64,000 bases of DNA, taken from Chloroflexus sp. Y-396-1. Its GTDB lineage: Bacteria > Chloroflexota > Chloroflexia > Chloroflexales > Chloroflexaceae. The notes beneath the pieces were generated by a model, which saw nothing but the letters and a program-made list of their open reading frames with translations, ran no database searches and was not told the origin of the DNA. This document shows, piece after piece, positions 27,940 through 36,639 of the stretch; position 1 is the stretch's first letter, and the number at the start of each line of letters is the position of its first letter. The stretch is from assembly GCF_000516515.1 (NCBI RefSeq), contig NZ_KI911784.1, positions 3,882,633 through 3,946,632 on the forward strand, given 5' to 3'. A program made the position numbers and the translations under genes.

Positions 27940-29415
27940 TCATTCGCTCTGCAGGCGTGCAATGGCGGCTGCATCATACCGCAAAATCGGTTGACGAGCA
28001 GCGCGTACCTCGTCGAGACGTCGCACTGGCGCTTTCGTGGGCGCGGCATGCAATACTTCAGGTGTCTCGACTGCTTCACCTGCAATTTTACGCATTGTCG
28101 CGATAAAGCGATCAAGCGTCTGTTTGCTCTCGGTCTCGGTTGGTTCGATCATCAACGCTTCTGGGACGATCAGCGGGAAGTAGATCGTCGGCGGATGGAA
28201 TCCGTAATCGATCAACCGCTTGGCAATGTCGAGGGTTCGTACATCTTTAGGCGCACCGGCGATCTGGCCGCGCAGTACCACTTCGTGCATACAGATGCGA
28301 TCAACCGCTTGCGGATATATATCTTTGAGCATCACCCGTACATAGTTCGCATTGAGCACCGCGGTTTCACTGACCGTTCGCAAGCCGGCAGCTCCCAATG
28401 AACGGATGTAGGTCCAGGCCCGTACCAACATACCAAAGTTGCCGTGAAAGGCTTTCATCCGGCCAATGCTCTTTTCAGGGGTAAAGAACTCGTAGCGGCC
28501 ATCATCCCGCTGACGTACTCGTGGGCCGGGGAGGAAGGGGGCTAGCTCAGCAGTACAACCAACGGCCCCGGAACCAGGGCCACCACCACCGTGAGGGGTG
28601 GTAAAGGTTTTGTGGAGGTTGTAGTGCATGAAGTCGAAACCCAGTTCTCCTGGCTTAGCGATGCCCAAAATCGCGTTAAAGTTCGCACCATCGCCGTACA
28701 TCAACCCGCCAGCCTCGTGCACCAGACGACAAATCTCGACGATGTGCTCTTCAAACAGGCCGAGGGTGTTGGGATTGGTAAGCATCATCCCGGCGGTACG
28801 CGGTGATAATTTGGCTTTCAGATCATTGAGATCGACATTGCCACGTGCATCACTCTTCAACTCAACAACCTTTAGTCCGGCCATTGCCGCTGTGGCAGGG
28901 TTCGTACCGTGAGCCGAGTCAGGTACCAGTATCTCTGTACGCTGTGTATCGCCGCGTTCGAGATGGTATGCACGAAAGACCAGAATACCGGTTAATTCTC
29001 CCTGGGCGCCGGCGGCCGGTTGGAGGCTGACCGCAGCAAACCCACTGATCTCGGCAAGATAGTTTTGCAATTCATACATCAACTGCAGCGCACCCTGACT
29101 AAGCTCTTCGTCTTGCAGTGGATGCGCGGCGGCAAAGCCGGGAAGGCGGGCTGCTTCTTCGTGCAGTTTGGGGTTGTACTTCATCGTACACGAACCGAGC
29201 GGATAGAACCCGGTATCAATCGCATAGTTGCGCTGGCTCATCCGAGTGAAATGACGAATGACTTCTGGTTCGGTCAGTTCGGGAAAGCCCGCCAGATCAT
29301 CCTGGCGGAGCAAGTGTTCAGGTAGTGGAGCTGGTTCCACACCAACTGCTGGCAGATTGACGCCAATCTTTCCCGGCTGAGAATAGGTAAAGATTGGGGG
29401 TTCTTCGTTATTCAT
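27940..29415 (-). CDS. gcvPB: Glycine dehydrogenase (decarboxylating) subunit 2
   Basis: The product is 491 aa from ATG 29415, which has GGAG nine bases upstream and overlaps the previous stop by 8 nt. This is the PLP-carrying half of the split P-protein: HYNLHKTFTTPHGGGGPG holds the PLP lysine. It releases CO2 from glycine and passes the aminomethyl group to lipoyl-GcvH. It works with GcvPA at 30422-31759, and unusually a kinase-fold gene is inserted between the two halves. It is the last gene of the gcv operon. Confidence 0.94.
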   Translation of the reverse strand: MNNEEPPIFTYSQPGKIGVNLPAVGVEPAPLPEHLLRQDDLAGFPELTEPEVIRHFTRMSQRNYAIDTGFYPLGSCTMKYNPKLHEEAARLPGFAAAHPLQDEELSQGALQLMYELQNYLAEISGFAAVSLQPAAGAQGELTGILVFRAYHLERGDTQRTEILVPDSAHGTNPATAAMAGLKVVELKSDARGNVDLNDLKAKLSPRTAGMMLTNPNTLGLFEEHIVEICRLVHEAGGLMYGDGANFNAILGIAKPGELGFDFMHYNLHKTFTTPHGGGGPGSGAVGCTAELAPFLPGPRVRQRDDGRYEFFTPEKSIGRMKAFHGNFGMLVRAWTYIRSLGAAGLRTVSETAVLNANYVRVMLKDIYPQAVDRICMHEVVLRGQIAGAPKDVRTLDIAKRLIDYGFHPPTIYFPLIVPEALMIEPTETESKQTLDRFIATMRKIAGEAVETPEVLHAAPTKAPVRRLDEVRAARQPILRYDAAAIARLQSE

Positions 29416-30394
29416 GGCTGTTTGCTCCGTAATCATCAGGGGTCGCTACAATTGGTGGCGACTGAACTGCATCAAGGCTGGCAGCAATATCTAGGGCCAA
29501 TTCCACCGAATCACGCTCAAGTAAAAGAGCGATTCGGTATGGGAGTAATGCAAACTCACGTACCTGATCGTAGCGACGATCCGTCGTTTCGTTGTACGTG
29601 GTACCATATCCGACCCGCAAACCAAAATAATCGGGATCGGCAAAATTGATCTGAAGTGTCGCGTGATCCCATCCTGGTCGCCAGGTTTGGGCAAAACCCC
29701 AACCAACCACGCCTACTAGTCGCCAATCACGTTCACGCCGACGGACAATGAGGCGGCGCGGATGTAGATCACCGTGGACGAGGCAAGCTGGCCGGGCGCT
29801 GGTGGTAAGCCACTCGGCGAGGCGGCGCATAAGCCAATCGCTCTGATCGGTTGTCATCCGATTCTGGGCAACTGCTGTGCTGACTGCCAGCGCCACCCGT
29901 TGCTGAAGGTAGGCGACATCAGCGCCGGGAACAGGAGATTGGGCTGTCGGTGTAGGGATAGCGTTGGGCTGCAATTGACCGTAGGATGCAGCCTGATAGC
30001 TGTGAACACGCGCCATAACCATTGCCAGAGACTGACCAATGGCAAAGCGTGATTCCTCGTCGATAGCAGTGATGATCTCTGGTAAGGGAGTACCGGACAG
30101 GTAGCTCAGAGCCAATGCGGGTGGATCATCGCCGACTGCCGGTGTTTCCCCTAAGACCGAAGGGAGGGGTAGATCGATCTCGGCCTGTAACGTGCGCAGG
30201 GCGAGGGCTTCAGTCTGGAGCGCTTCACCGGCCCAGCGATCAACGCCAGCCGGCAATCGCAGCACGAACTGACGGTCACTCGCCGTAACCAGCAGGCTGC
30301 GCGTACCGAGTGGCGCAACGTCACGTATTCGCGTTCCTGGTAGGATGCGGGAAACGATCCGTTCGATTTGTAACAATGAAACGTTCTCGACCAT
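29408..30394 (-). CDS. APH-fold (aminoglycoside/choline kinase-like) protein with degenerate active site
   Basis: The product is about 328 aa from ATG 30394 (GAGGGG just upstream). The fold line is clear: a substrate-binding N-lobe with FVLRLPAG, then LVHGDLHPRRLIV and LVGVVGWGFA. In active APH enzymes the first motif reads HGD-x4-N and the second carries an Asp (IDW). Here the Asn is Arg and the Asp is Gly, so both metal-binding positions are lost although the HGD aspartate remains. It sits between gcvPA and gcvPB and overlaps gcvPB by 8 nt. A non-catalytic scaffolding or regulatory role is inferred. Confidence 0.8.
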   Translation of the reverse strand: MVENVSLLQIERIVSRILPGTRIRDVAPLGTRSLLVTASDRQFVLRLPAGVDRWAGEALQTEALALRTLQAEIDLPLPSVLGETPAVGDDPPALALSYLSGTPLPEIITAIDEESRFAIGQSLAMVMARVHSYQAASYGQLQPNAIPTPTAQSPVPGADVAYLQQRVALAVSTAVAQNRMTTDQSDWLMRRLAEWLTTSARPACLVHGDLHPRRLIVRRRERDWRLVGVVGWGFAQTWRPGWDHATLQINFADPDYFGLRVGYGTTYNETTDRRYDQVREFALLPYRIALLLERDSVELALDIAASLDAVQSPPIVATPDDYGANSHE

Positions 30395-30421
30395 ACCCCT
30401 CAACCATAGACTGGCAGACGG

Positions 30422-31759
30422 TCAAGCGGCTGCGGCCAGTGCTGCTACGAAGCGATCTATCTCCGCCGGTGTATTCATCTCGGTCACGGCAACCAGCATT
30501 GCGTTCCCCATGTGTGGTTCATCGTTGCTCAGATCGTAGCCACCGATGATACCCTGTTCGCGCAGCGCTGCGTTGATCTCGGCTACTGGACGAGGGCATT
30601 GCACCACGAACTCACGGAAGAACGGCTGATCGGCAAGCACACGGTAACCGGGTAGATCAGCAATGCGCCGCGCTGCATAATGGGCGCGGTGGTATGTGAT
30701 CTCAGCTACCTTGCGCATACCGCGCTTACCCATCAGGGACATATACACTGCTGAGGCCAGTGCCATCAAGCCCTGATTCGTGCAGATATTGCTGGTCGCC
30801 CGCTCGCGGCGAATATCTTGCTCACGTGCTCGCAGGGTGAGCACATAAGCCATTCGGCCATCGACATCCTTCGTGACGCCTACAATCCGACCCGCGATCT
30901 TGTGTACATATTTCTGGCGCGTGGTAAAGATACCGAGATACGGCCCGCCAAATGCCAATCCCAACCCTAGCGGCTGTCCCTCACCGGTAGCAATATCGGC
31001 GCCAGCTTCGGCAGGGGTTTGGAACAATCCCAATGCGATGGGATCAAAATGCACAGCTAGCAGTGCTCCTCGCGCCTGTACCTGCGCTCCCAGGCCACGT
31101 AAATCGTGCAATCTGCCCAAGAAATCTGGGTTCTGCACGATTAGCAGTGCGGTCTGGTCATCGACCTGGGCAACAGCGTCGGCAATCGTTGCAGCGGGGG
31201 TTTCATCACCGACAATCGTTACATCCAGACCCTGTAGATAGGTGCGTAACACGGCCCGATACTGGGGATGTACACTACGGGCAACCACAATCTTGCGTCG
31301 GTTTCGCAACACATTGAGGGCCATAATGGCCGATTCGGCCAGCGCAGTTGCACCATCGTAATGCGAAGCGTTGGCAATTTCCATCCCGGTCAGGGCACAG
31401 ATCAAACTCTGATATTCAAAGATTGCCTGCAATGTCCCCTGGCTAATCTCCGGTTGGTATGGGGTGTAGGCCGTGTAATACTCGCCACGACGCAGAATCT
31501 GATCTACGGCTGCTGGAACGAAGTGATTGTAAGCACCGGCGCCAAGGAAGATACTGTAGCGACGGGCATGGGCATTCGCTTCACTCAGCCGGTTGAGCTC
31601 TGCCATCAATTCGGGTTCTGATAACGGTGGTGGTAACTCAAGTGGTGGAAAGCGATAACCGGCCGGCACATCGGTAAAGAGGTCTTCGATCTTCTCAACA
31701 CCGATTGCCTGTAACATCTCTTGACGATCAGCATCAGTGATCGGAATATAGTGAGTCAT
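30422..31759 (-). CDS. gcvPA: Glycine dehydrogenase (decarboxylating) subunit 1
   Basis: The product is 445 aa from ATG 31759 (MTHYIPITDADRQEML). It matches the N-terminal half of the P-protein: PYQPEISQGTLQAIFEYQSLICALTG and ANASHYDGATALAE are typical. This subunit lacks the PLP lysine and pairs with GcvPB to form the decarboxylase. It follows gcvH by 19 nt, consistent with one transcript. Split P-proteins are known in Gram-positive, archaeal and other lineages. Confidence 0.94.
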   Translation of the reverse strand: MTHYIPITDADRQEMLQAIGVEKIEDLFTDVPAGYRFPPLELPPPLSEPELMAELNRLSEANAHARRYSIFLGAGAYNHFVPAAVDQILRRGEYYTAYTPYQPEISQGTLQAIFEYQSLICALTGMEIANASHYDGATALAESAIMALNVLRNRRKIVVARSVHPQYRAVLRTYLQGLDVTIVGDETPAATIADAVAQVDDQTALLIVQNPDFLGRLHDLRGLGAQVQARGALLAVHFDPIALGLFQTPAEAGADIATGEGQPLGLGLAFGGPYLGIFTTRQKYVHKIAGRIVGVTKDVDGRMAYVLTLRAREQDIRRERATSNICTNQGLMALASAVYMSLMGKRGMRKVAEITYHRAHYAARRIADLPGYRVLADQPFFREFVVQCPRPVAEINAALREQGIIGGYDLSNDEPHMGNAMLVAVTEMNTPAEIDRFVAALAAAA

Positions 31760-31778
31760 ACGACATTCCATCTCGTTT

Positions 31779-32168
31779 CTAATGTTCGATTTCAGCAACA
31801 AACGCTGCATACCCTTCAGCATCAAGCAATTCTACACTCTCACCACTCGGACGTACACGCAACATCCAGCCCGCACCATACGGATCGCTGTTGATCGGTG
31901 CTTGATCGCTTTCTAGGGCAGTGTTTACTGCTACAACCTCACCACTGACCGGTGCATACAAATCAGAACTTGCTTTCACCGACTCAACAATGCCGAAGCT
32001 CTCGCCAGCAGTGATAGTCGAGCCAACGGCTGGCAATTCGATGTACACCACGTCACCGAGTGCGTGTTGGGCGTAGTCGGTGATTCCAATCACGACCTCA
32101 TCCCCCTCTTGACGAACCCACTCGTGGGTTTTTGCGTACCGTAAATCGGCTGGAGTGTTGTAAGCCAT
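31779..32168 (-). CDS. gcvH: Glycine cleavage system H protein
   Basis: This 129-aa lipoyl carrier has the modified Lys in [18 protein letters not shown] at residue 65. It shuttles the aminomethyl group from the P-protein to the T-protein. AGAGGAG precedes the start at 32168. It sits 11 nt after gcvT and 19 nt before gcvPA. Length and motif spacing are normal, so the protein is probably fully functional. Confidence 0.96.
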   Translation of the reverse strand: MAYNTPADLRYAKTHEWVRQEGDEVVIGITDYAQHALGDVVYIELPAVGSTITAGESFGIVESVKASSDLYAPVSGEVVAVNTALESDQAPINSDPYGAGWMLRVRPSGESVELLDAEGYAAFVAEIEH

Positions 32169-32179
32169 GGTGAACTCCT

Positions 32180-33283
32180 CTAGCGCTTGTAACGCGGCTT
32201 ATAGAAAGGTATCTTGACGACACGTGCCCGTACTGGACGTTCACGGACGATAATATCAAATTCGCTTCCTTCACTGCTGAGATCGGTTGGAACGTATGCC
32301 ATACCTAACGGGCGTCCTAATGTTGGCGAGGGCATACCGCTGGTCACAAAACCAACCGGCTCACCGTTCAGCCGTTGTACCTGGTAACCAGCGCGAGCGA
32401 TCCCTTTTCCGACCATCTCAAACCCGACCAGACGTCGGCTTATGCCCGTCTGTTTGATGGCCTGCAACGCCTCGCGACCGATAAAATCACCTTTGTCAAG
32501 TTTTACTACCCATCCCAGGCGCGCTTCATAGGGGTTGGTCGTCTCGTCGATCTCGTGTCCATAGAGGGCAAGGCAGGCCTCAAAGCGCAGACTATCACGC
32601 GCACCAAGGCCACAAGCCTGCACAGCATTTCCGCCGAGGGCCAATAGACCGTACCAGAAACGTTCGGCGTGAGTGGCTTCAAAAAAGATTTCAAACCCAT
32701 CTTCACCGGTATAGCCGGTGCGAGCAATCAAGGCATTCTGCCCAAAGATCGTCGTCATTGCTACCCCGTGAAACGGTAGCGATCCAATGTCAGCGGTTGT
32801 TGAATTCTCTGCCCCTGCCAGCAGATGTTCAGCCTGGGGACCCTGGATCGCTAGCATTGCCCATCGCTCGGAACGATCTTCAATTTCCACCTCAAACCCA
32901 TCGATATGTTGCTGGAACCAGTCCCAATCTTTGGCCCGATTAGCAGCGTTCACCACGACCATAAACTCATCGGGCAAGTGATAGAGAAAGACATCATCGA
33001 TAATGCCACCATCGGGGCGACAGAGCAGACCATAACTTGCGTGGCCGAGCGGAATTGCTCGTATATCACAGGTGACCATTCGTTGCAGAAAAGTCTCGGC
33101 TTGTGGCCCACGTACCATAAACCGGCCCATATGACTGATGTCGAACAATCCGGCTCGGTTGCGAACAGCGTGATGTTCTTCGATGATGCCTCGGTATTGT
33201 ACTGGCATCTCCCAACCACCAAATTCGACCATGCGCGCACCCATAGCTATGTGCGCGTTGTAGAGCGGAGTTCGTTTCAACAT
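32180..33283 (-). CDS. gcvT: Glycine cleavage system T protein (aminomethyltransferase)
   Basis: The product is 367 aa (369 if the ATG at 33289 is used; the second ATG has the better GGGA spacing). The N-terminal KRTPLYNAH and [10 protein letters not shown] and the later [11 protein letters not shown] and [12 protein letters not shown] segments define the tetrahydrofolate-binding GcvT fold. The enzyme moves the aminomethyl carbon to tetrahydrofolate and releases ammonia. It is the first classic gene of the gcv operon. No glycine riboswitch fits in the 10 nt or so before it. Confidence 0.95.
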   Translation of the reverse strand: MLKRTPLYNAHIAMGARMVEFGGWEMPVQYRGIIEEHHAVRNRAGLFDISHMGRFMVRGPQAETFLQRMVTCDIRAIPLGHASYGLLCRPDGGIIDDVFLYHLPDEFMVVVNAANRAKDWDWFQQHIDGFEVEIEDRSERWAMLAIQGPQAEHLLAGAENSTTADIGSLPFHGVAMTTIFGQNALIARTGYTGEDGFEIFFEATHAERFWYGLLALGGNAVQACGLGARDSLRFEACLALYGHEIDETTNPYEARLGWVVKLDKGDFIGREALQAIKQTGISRRLVGFEMVGKGIARAGYQVQRLNGEPVGFVTSGMPSPTLGRPLGMAYVPTDLSSEGSEFDIIVRERPVRARVVKIPFYKPRYKR

Positions 33284-33298
33284 ACCCATTCCCGTTGA

Positions 33299-34435
33299 CT
33301 ATGAACGGTCTTCTTCCAATCCGGTGCGCACACGGCGCAGCAGTTCACGACAGGCTATCGCGTGGCGGGCCAACTCTTCGTCGCCGCCGGCTTTCGCTTC
33401 TGCTGCAAATTCCCAAAGGGCCTGCTCGGCAGTTTCACTTAAAAGGACGGGGTAATCGTCCAGGACCTGGGCAATCGTCTCTTCATCTTCGGCGACCAGT
33501 AGGGCTTCAATTGCCGCCTCCAGGTCAGTTTCAGCTTCGGAAGCAGGAGCGTTGCGCAGCGCCGCCAGCATTGCCCGGCGTGTTTCCAACATCTGGGCGA
33601 GCCGCTCGGCATCAGCAGCCAGTGCCGCTTCAATCTCCTCTGCCAGCAACTGATCAACTTCGGGGCGCAGCAGAAGCGGATGGCGAGCAACCACCTGTTC
33701 GAGTTCGGCATCGCTGTGGGCATTCAGTAACTCTTGCAGCGCGGCTGGCGGAATCGTGGTCAACCGCTCAGCTACCTCGTGATGACTCATCCGAGCCAGG
33801 ATGTCACGAGCCTGGCGTAAGCTCTGGGCAATGGCTCGTTCACCCTGAGCGACGGCCACCTCGGCCAATTGGTTAAGCGTCGCTAATGCCGCCGGATCGA
33901 GCAATTCGGGGTGCTGTGCCAGCACTTGTTCAAGTTCGGTATCCGAATCGGCGGCCAGCAAAGCTTCTATTGCCGTCATAAGTGGTGAACGTTCCGTCGG
34001 TGGCGGCGGAGGTGGTGCTGAGGGCTGTTTCGGCGACCGACGGGCATCAAGGCGGCGCAGCAGCAGCGCCAGGCCACTCATATCCTGGGCAATATCGACA
34101 TCGGCCAGATAGGGTCGTCGCTGTTCAGGTTCTATCGAACCAACCAGCAGGGCATGCAGATCGCGAGCCTGTTCGCGAATCTCGTGATCGCTGGCGCCCG
34201 GAGCAGGCGCAAAAATCACCCGTCTGGCCTGCGCATCGTGGTACAGCAGCGGTGCCCCAGCAGGACCTTGCTTACCGCAGTGTGGGCATTCCACCAGATT
34301 CAGTTCTTCGCGCCGTAAAGCTGCGGCAGCTTCCGGCTCTTCGGTGGCATCAACGATCAGCCAGACCGTAGCGTCGAAATCGGCGCCGCAGTGAGGACAC
34401 GTTAATTGGGCCTGCTCGCGGTACGAGATGGGCAT
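33299..34435 (-). CDS. CpXC zinc-ribbon protein with long helical tail
   Basis: The product is about 378 aa from ATG 34435 (a TTG at 34447 is open too). The N-terminal part has CPHCGADFDATVWLIVDA and then ECPHCGKQG, two CxxC knuckles of a CpXC-like zinc domain. After residue 130 the protein is Ala/Leu/Glu-rich and predicted helical, with repeated lines such as LLxAHSDAELEQVxARHPxLL, and a PPPPP run near residue 145. The function is unknown. It ends about 15 nt before gcvT, so it may be the leader gene of the gcv transcript. Confidence 0.75.
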   Translation of the reverse strand: MPISYREQAQLTCPHCGADFDATVWLIVDATEEPEAAAALRREELNLVECPHCGKQGPAGAPLLYHDAQARRVIFAPAPGASDHEIREQARDLHALLVGSIEPEQRRPYLADVDIAQDMSGLALLLRRLDARRSPKQPSAPPPPPPTERSPLMTAIEALLAADSDTELEQVLAQHPELLDPAALATLNQLAEVAVAQGERAIAQSLRQARDILARMSHHEVAERLTTIPPAALQELLNAHSDAELEQVVARHPLLLRPEVDQLLAEEIEAALAADAERLAQMLETRRAMLAALRNAPASEAETDLEAAIEALLVAEDEETIAQVLDDYPVLLSETAEQALWEFAAEAKAGGDEELARHAIACRELLRRVRTGLEEDRS

Positions 34436-34482
34436 AATTTTCTGCAACCCTGCCGTTCAATAAAATTTTCTTCCCTCGCTGT

Positions 34483-34491
34483 ATTGTACCA
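34483..34491 (-). promoter_or_regulatory. Candidate extended -10 promoter before the CpXC/gcv genes
   Basis: On the minus strand TGGTACAAT (TGn plus TACAAT) lies about 48 nt before the start at 34435. No good -35 is seen, as expected for an extended -10 promoter. Confidence 0.4.
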
Positions 34492-34825
34492 TCAGTAGCG
34501 CTGTACTATTGCGTGGAAAGAGGTAGCAGGAGATGAAGGTCATCGAATATCACCGTATTGTAAATGAGTGTGCATCTGAAAGCATTGTAGTCTTAACGCT
34601 CCTGTTGGGTCACACCTGTAAAGGCTCGACAGCCCATGTCGGTCGGTGATTACCACAATGGGGGCTACGGTGGCGCTGCGACCTATCCAAGACACGACTA
34701 GCGGGTCTCCTGCGCTCAACCTCATGTGTCAGCGAGCGGAATGCGGTAAACGGATTGAGGCGGTACGGCTCGCAGGCATTATGACACCTGCTTTCTCGTG
34801 CCAGAAGTGGTATGCAGAATACTGC
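34492..34825. other. Intergenic region, nothing recognised
   Basis: About 330 nt. An open frame at 34540-34725 on the minus strand has no recognisable domain and no ribosome site, and no strong hairpin was seen. Confidence 0.4.
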
Positions 34826-35134
34826 TCACAACTGCTCTAAATATTCTCGCAACCAGACCAGACTGTCTGGGTTGACATAATGACATACCGCTGCCCCATC
34901 GTCATACGTCTCGATCAACCCGGCATCACGTAAGACGCGCAGATGTTGCGAGATGGTTGATTGGGCATGTGGGCCATCATCAGGCATGTGAAGCAGAATC
35001 TGGTTGCCGATACAACCGGGGTGTCGGAGGATGTAGCGGAGAATCTGAATACGCGCAGGATGGCTGAGCGCCTTACAGAGCAGCGCTAAGCGACGGTCAT
35101 CTGGTTCGAGAGCACGTTGTTGCGCCATAGCCAT
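34826..35134 (-). CDS. ArsR/SmtB-family transcriptional regulator
   Basis: The product is 102 aa from ATG 35134, which has a strong AAGGAGG site six bases upstream; the frame is open further but without a site. A winged helix fold is seen in LCKALSHPARIQILRYIL, the recognition helix QSTISQHLRVLRDAGLI and the wing DGAAVCHYVN. The classic metal motif ELCVCDL is absent; the equivalent stretch is HPGCIGNQIL, so the ligand, if any, is unknown. It appears monocistronic. The nearest possible target is the oxidoreductase just upstream. Confidence 0.87.
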   Translation of the reverse strand: MAMAQQRALEPDDRRLALLCKALSHPARIQILRYILRHPGCIGNQILLHMPDDGPHAQSTISQHLRVLRDAGLIETYDDGAAVCHYVNPDSLVWLREYLEQL

Positions 35135-35357
35135 CGTTGGCCTCCTTTCCGCGTGTGCTCTACTGTACGACGGAAAGCAGGGAGCTGTCAAGAGGTATCT
35201 GGCGGATTTTACCCCCATCTACCTCGCTCGTAGGGAGGGGCTTTGAGAGGGATAATATGCTAATGCGCCAACCGATGGGTTCATGTCAGGTACTACGCGA
35301 CGAGAGCCAGCGGTCAGCGCATCCAAGAGAGTGGCGTGTAGATACCGGTGTGGCGGT

Positions 35358-36395
35358 TTATACTCTTGCCGCTAACTCCCCCTGCTGTGCGATTGCGTCA
35401 ATCACGCGCTGGATTGCCAGCCCATCACGAAAAGTTGCTGCCGGTGCAACAGCGTCACGTTCTCCGGCCAGGGCGGCGCGGAGTGCATGCCCAAGATAGA
35501 CTGTTCCCTGTGGGAATTCACCGCTCAGCGTTGGTGGAATATCAATTGTGTGCGGCGGAGTCAGGTCGTCGAAAGTGTCGTTCTTCCCAATCGTGAGGCG
35601 TCCGTTGCTAAAGCGCAATGTTCCTTCGCTCCCGTAGAGGGTTACCGTCAGCGGTTCGTTGATCCGCACGACAACAGTAGCTGTAAGTGTAGCGACAGTA
35701 CCACGAGCAAACCGTAATGTCGCGGTTGTGTAGTCGTCGCTTGTGACGGCTCGCAGGGCGCCGGTTGTATCTGGACGCTGGGTGATAAACGTCTGCACAA
35801 GACCCTGTGCGCTCACGACCTCATCGTTCAAGATATAACGTAATAGATCGATCTGATGTGAACCAATCGCACCGAGCACGCCACCACCAGCAGAACGATC
35901 GCTCCACCAATCCCATAAGCGCTGCGGATCAGCGCGGCTGCTGGCAAAGAAGCGTACCTCTGCCGCTCGCACCTCACCAATGTCACCGGCGGCAACTCGT
36001 GCGCGAGCAGCCTGGATAGCCGGTAAAAAGCGTAGCTCATGATCGATGAGAGCCAATTGTTCCCGATGTTGTTGCGCTGCATTCAGCATCGATTCGGCCT
36101 CTGCCGCATGAAGTGCGGTTGGTTTTTCACACAAGACATGCTTTCCGGCTACGAGCGCCGCTTCAGCCATTTCGCGATGCAGGTACGGTGGGGTGACAAT
36201 ACTGACCAGCCGAACGTCATCACGTTGCAGAAGTTCACGCCAGTTGGCTGTTGCAAATGGAACTGACAGCTCTTGCGCAATTCGTCTCGTTTTTTCAAGC
36301 TGACTGCCGGCTAATGCTGTGATCGTCAGCCCAGCAGCGCGAAATGCCGGTACCTGTACTCGTGCGCCCCAGCCGGTACCGATAATGCCAATCAT
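35358..36395 (-). CDS. Gfo/Idh/MocA-family NAD(P)-dependent oxidoreductase
   Basis: The product is 345 aa. ATG 36395 follows GGAGG by five bases. The N-terminal Rossmann GIIGTGWGARVQ is followed by HVLCEKP, the conserved EKP lysine motif, and GAIGSHQIDLLRY carries the catalytic-type His/Asp region. Family members oxidise or reduce sugar-type hydroxyls. It is monocistronic and separated from moeZ by three palindromic repeat units. The substrate is unknown. Confidence 0.88.
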   Translation of the reverse strand: MIGIIGTGWGARVQVPAFRAAGLTITALAGSQLEKTRRIAQELSVPFATANWRELLQRDDVRLVSIVTPPYLHREMAEAALVAGKHVLCEKPTALHAAEAESMLNAAQQHREQLALIDHELRFLPAIQAARARVAAGDIGEVRAAEVRFFASSRADPQRLWDWWSDRSAGGGVLGAIGSHQIDLLRYILNDEVVSAQGLVQTFITQRPDTTGALRAVTSDDYTTATLRFARGTVATLTATVVVRINEPLTVTLYGSEGTLRFSNGRLTIGKNDTFDDLTPPHTIDIPPTLSGEFPQGTVYLGHALRAALAGERDAVAPAATFRDGLAIQRVIDAIAQQGELAARV

Positions 36396-36417
36396 CACGT
36401 CCTCCGCTACAAATGAA

Positions 36418-36639
36418 TTACCACCGAGAGCACAGAGAACACAGAGGTTTGAGAAAGAATCTCTGCGTCCTCTGTGTGCTCTGTGGTTTTATTTACCACT
36501 GAGAGCACAGAGGTTTAATACAGATTCTCTGTGTGCTCTGTGTCCTCTGTGGTGCATTTTTATTTACCACCGAGAGCATAGAGAGCACAGAGGTTTAATA
36601 CAGATTCTCCGTGTGCTCTGTGTGCTCCGTGGTGCATTA
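36418..36639. repeat. Three palindromic ACAGAG-type repeat units
   Basis: Three units of about 70-75 nt each consist of CACCGAGAGCACAGAG-like and CTCTGTGTGCTCTGTGG-like arms that can pair, separated by TTTAATACAGATT-type centres. The third ends at the moeZ stop. The same word family returns at 55484-55740. Confidence 0.88.

Noticed and set aside
29408..30394. Functional aminoglycoside resistance kinase
   Set aside because: Two metal-binding positions are replaced (Asn by Arg, Asp by Gly) and the genomic setting is the gcv operon, so a resistance role is not supported.
33284..33298. Glycine riboswitch before gcvT
   Set aside because: There are only about 10-15 nt between the upstream stop and gcvT, and no tandem aptamer-like structure was seen before the CpXC gene.
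34540..34725. Short open frame that might be a transposase remnant
   Set aside because: The peptide is too short, has no DDE or other motif, and no terminal repeats were found.
34826..35134. Arsenic-responsive ArsR
   Set aside because: The metal motif ELCVCDL is absent and no ars genes are nearby; only the fold assignment is kept.
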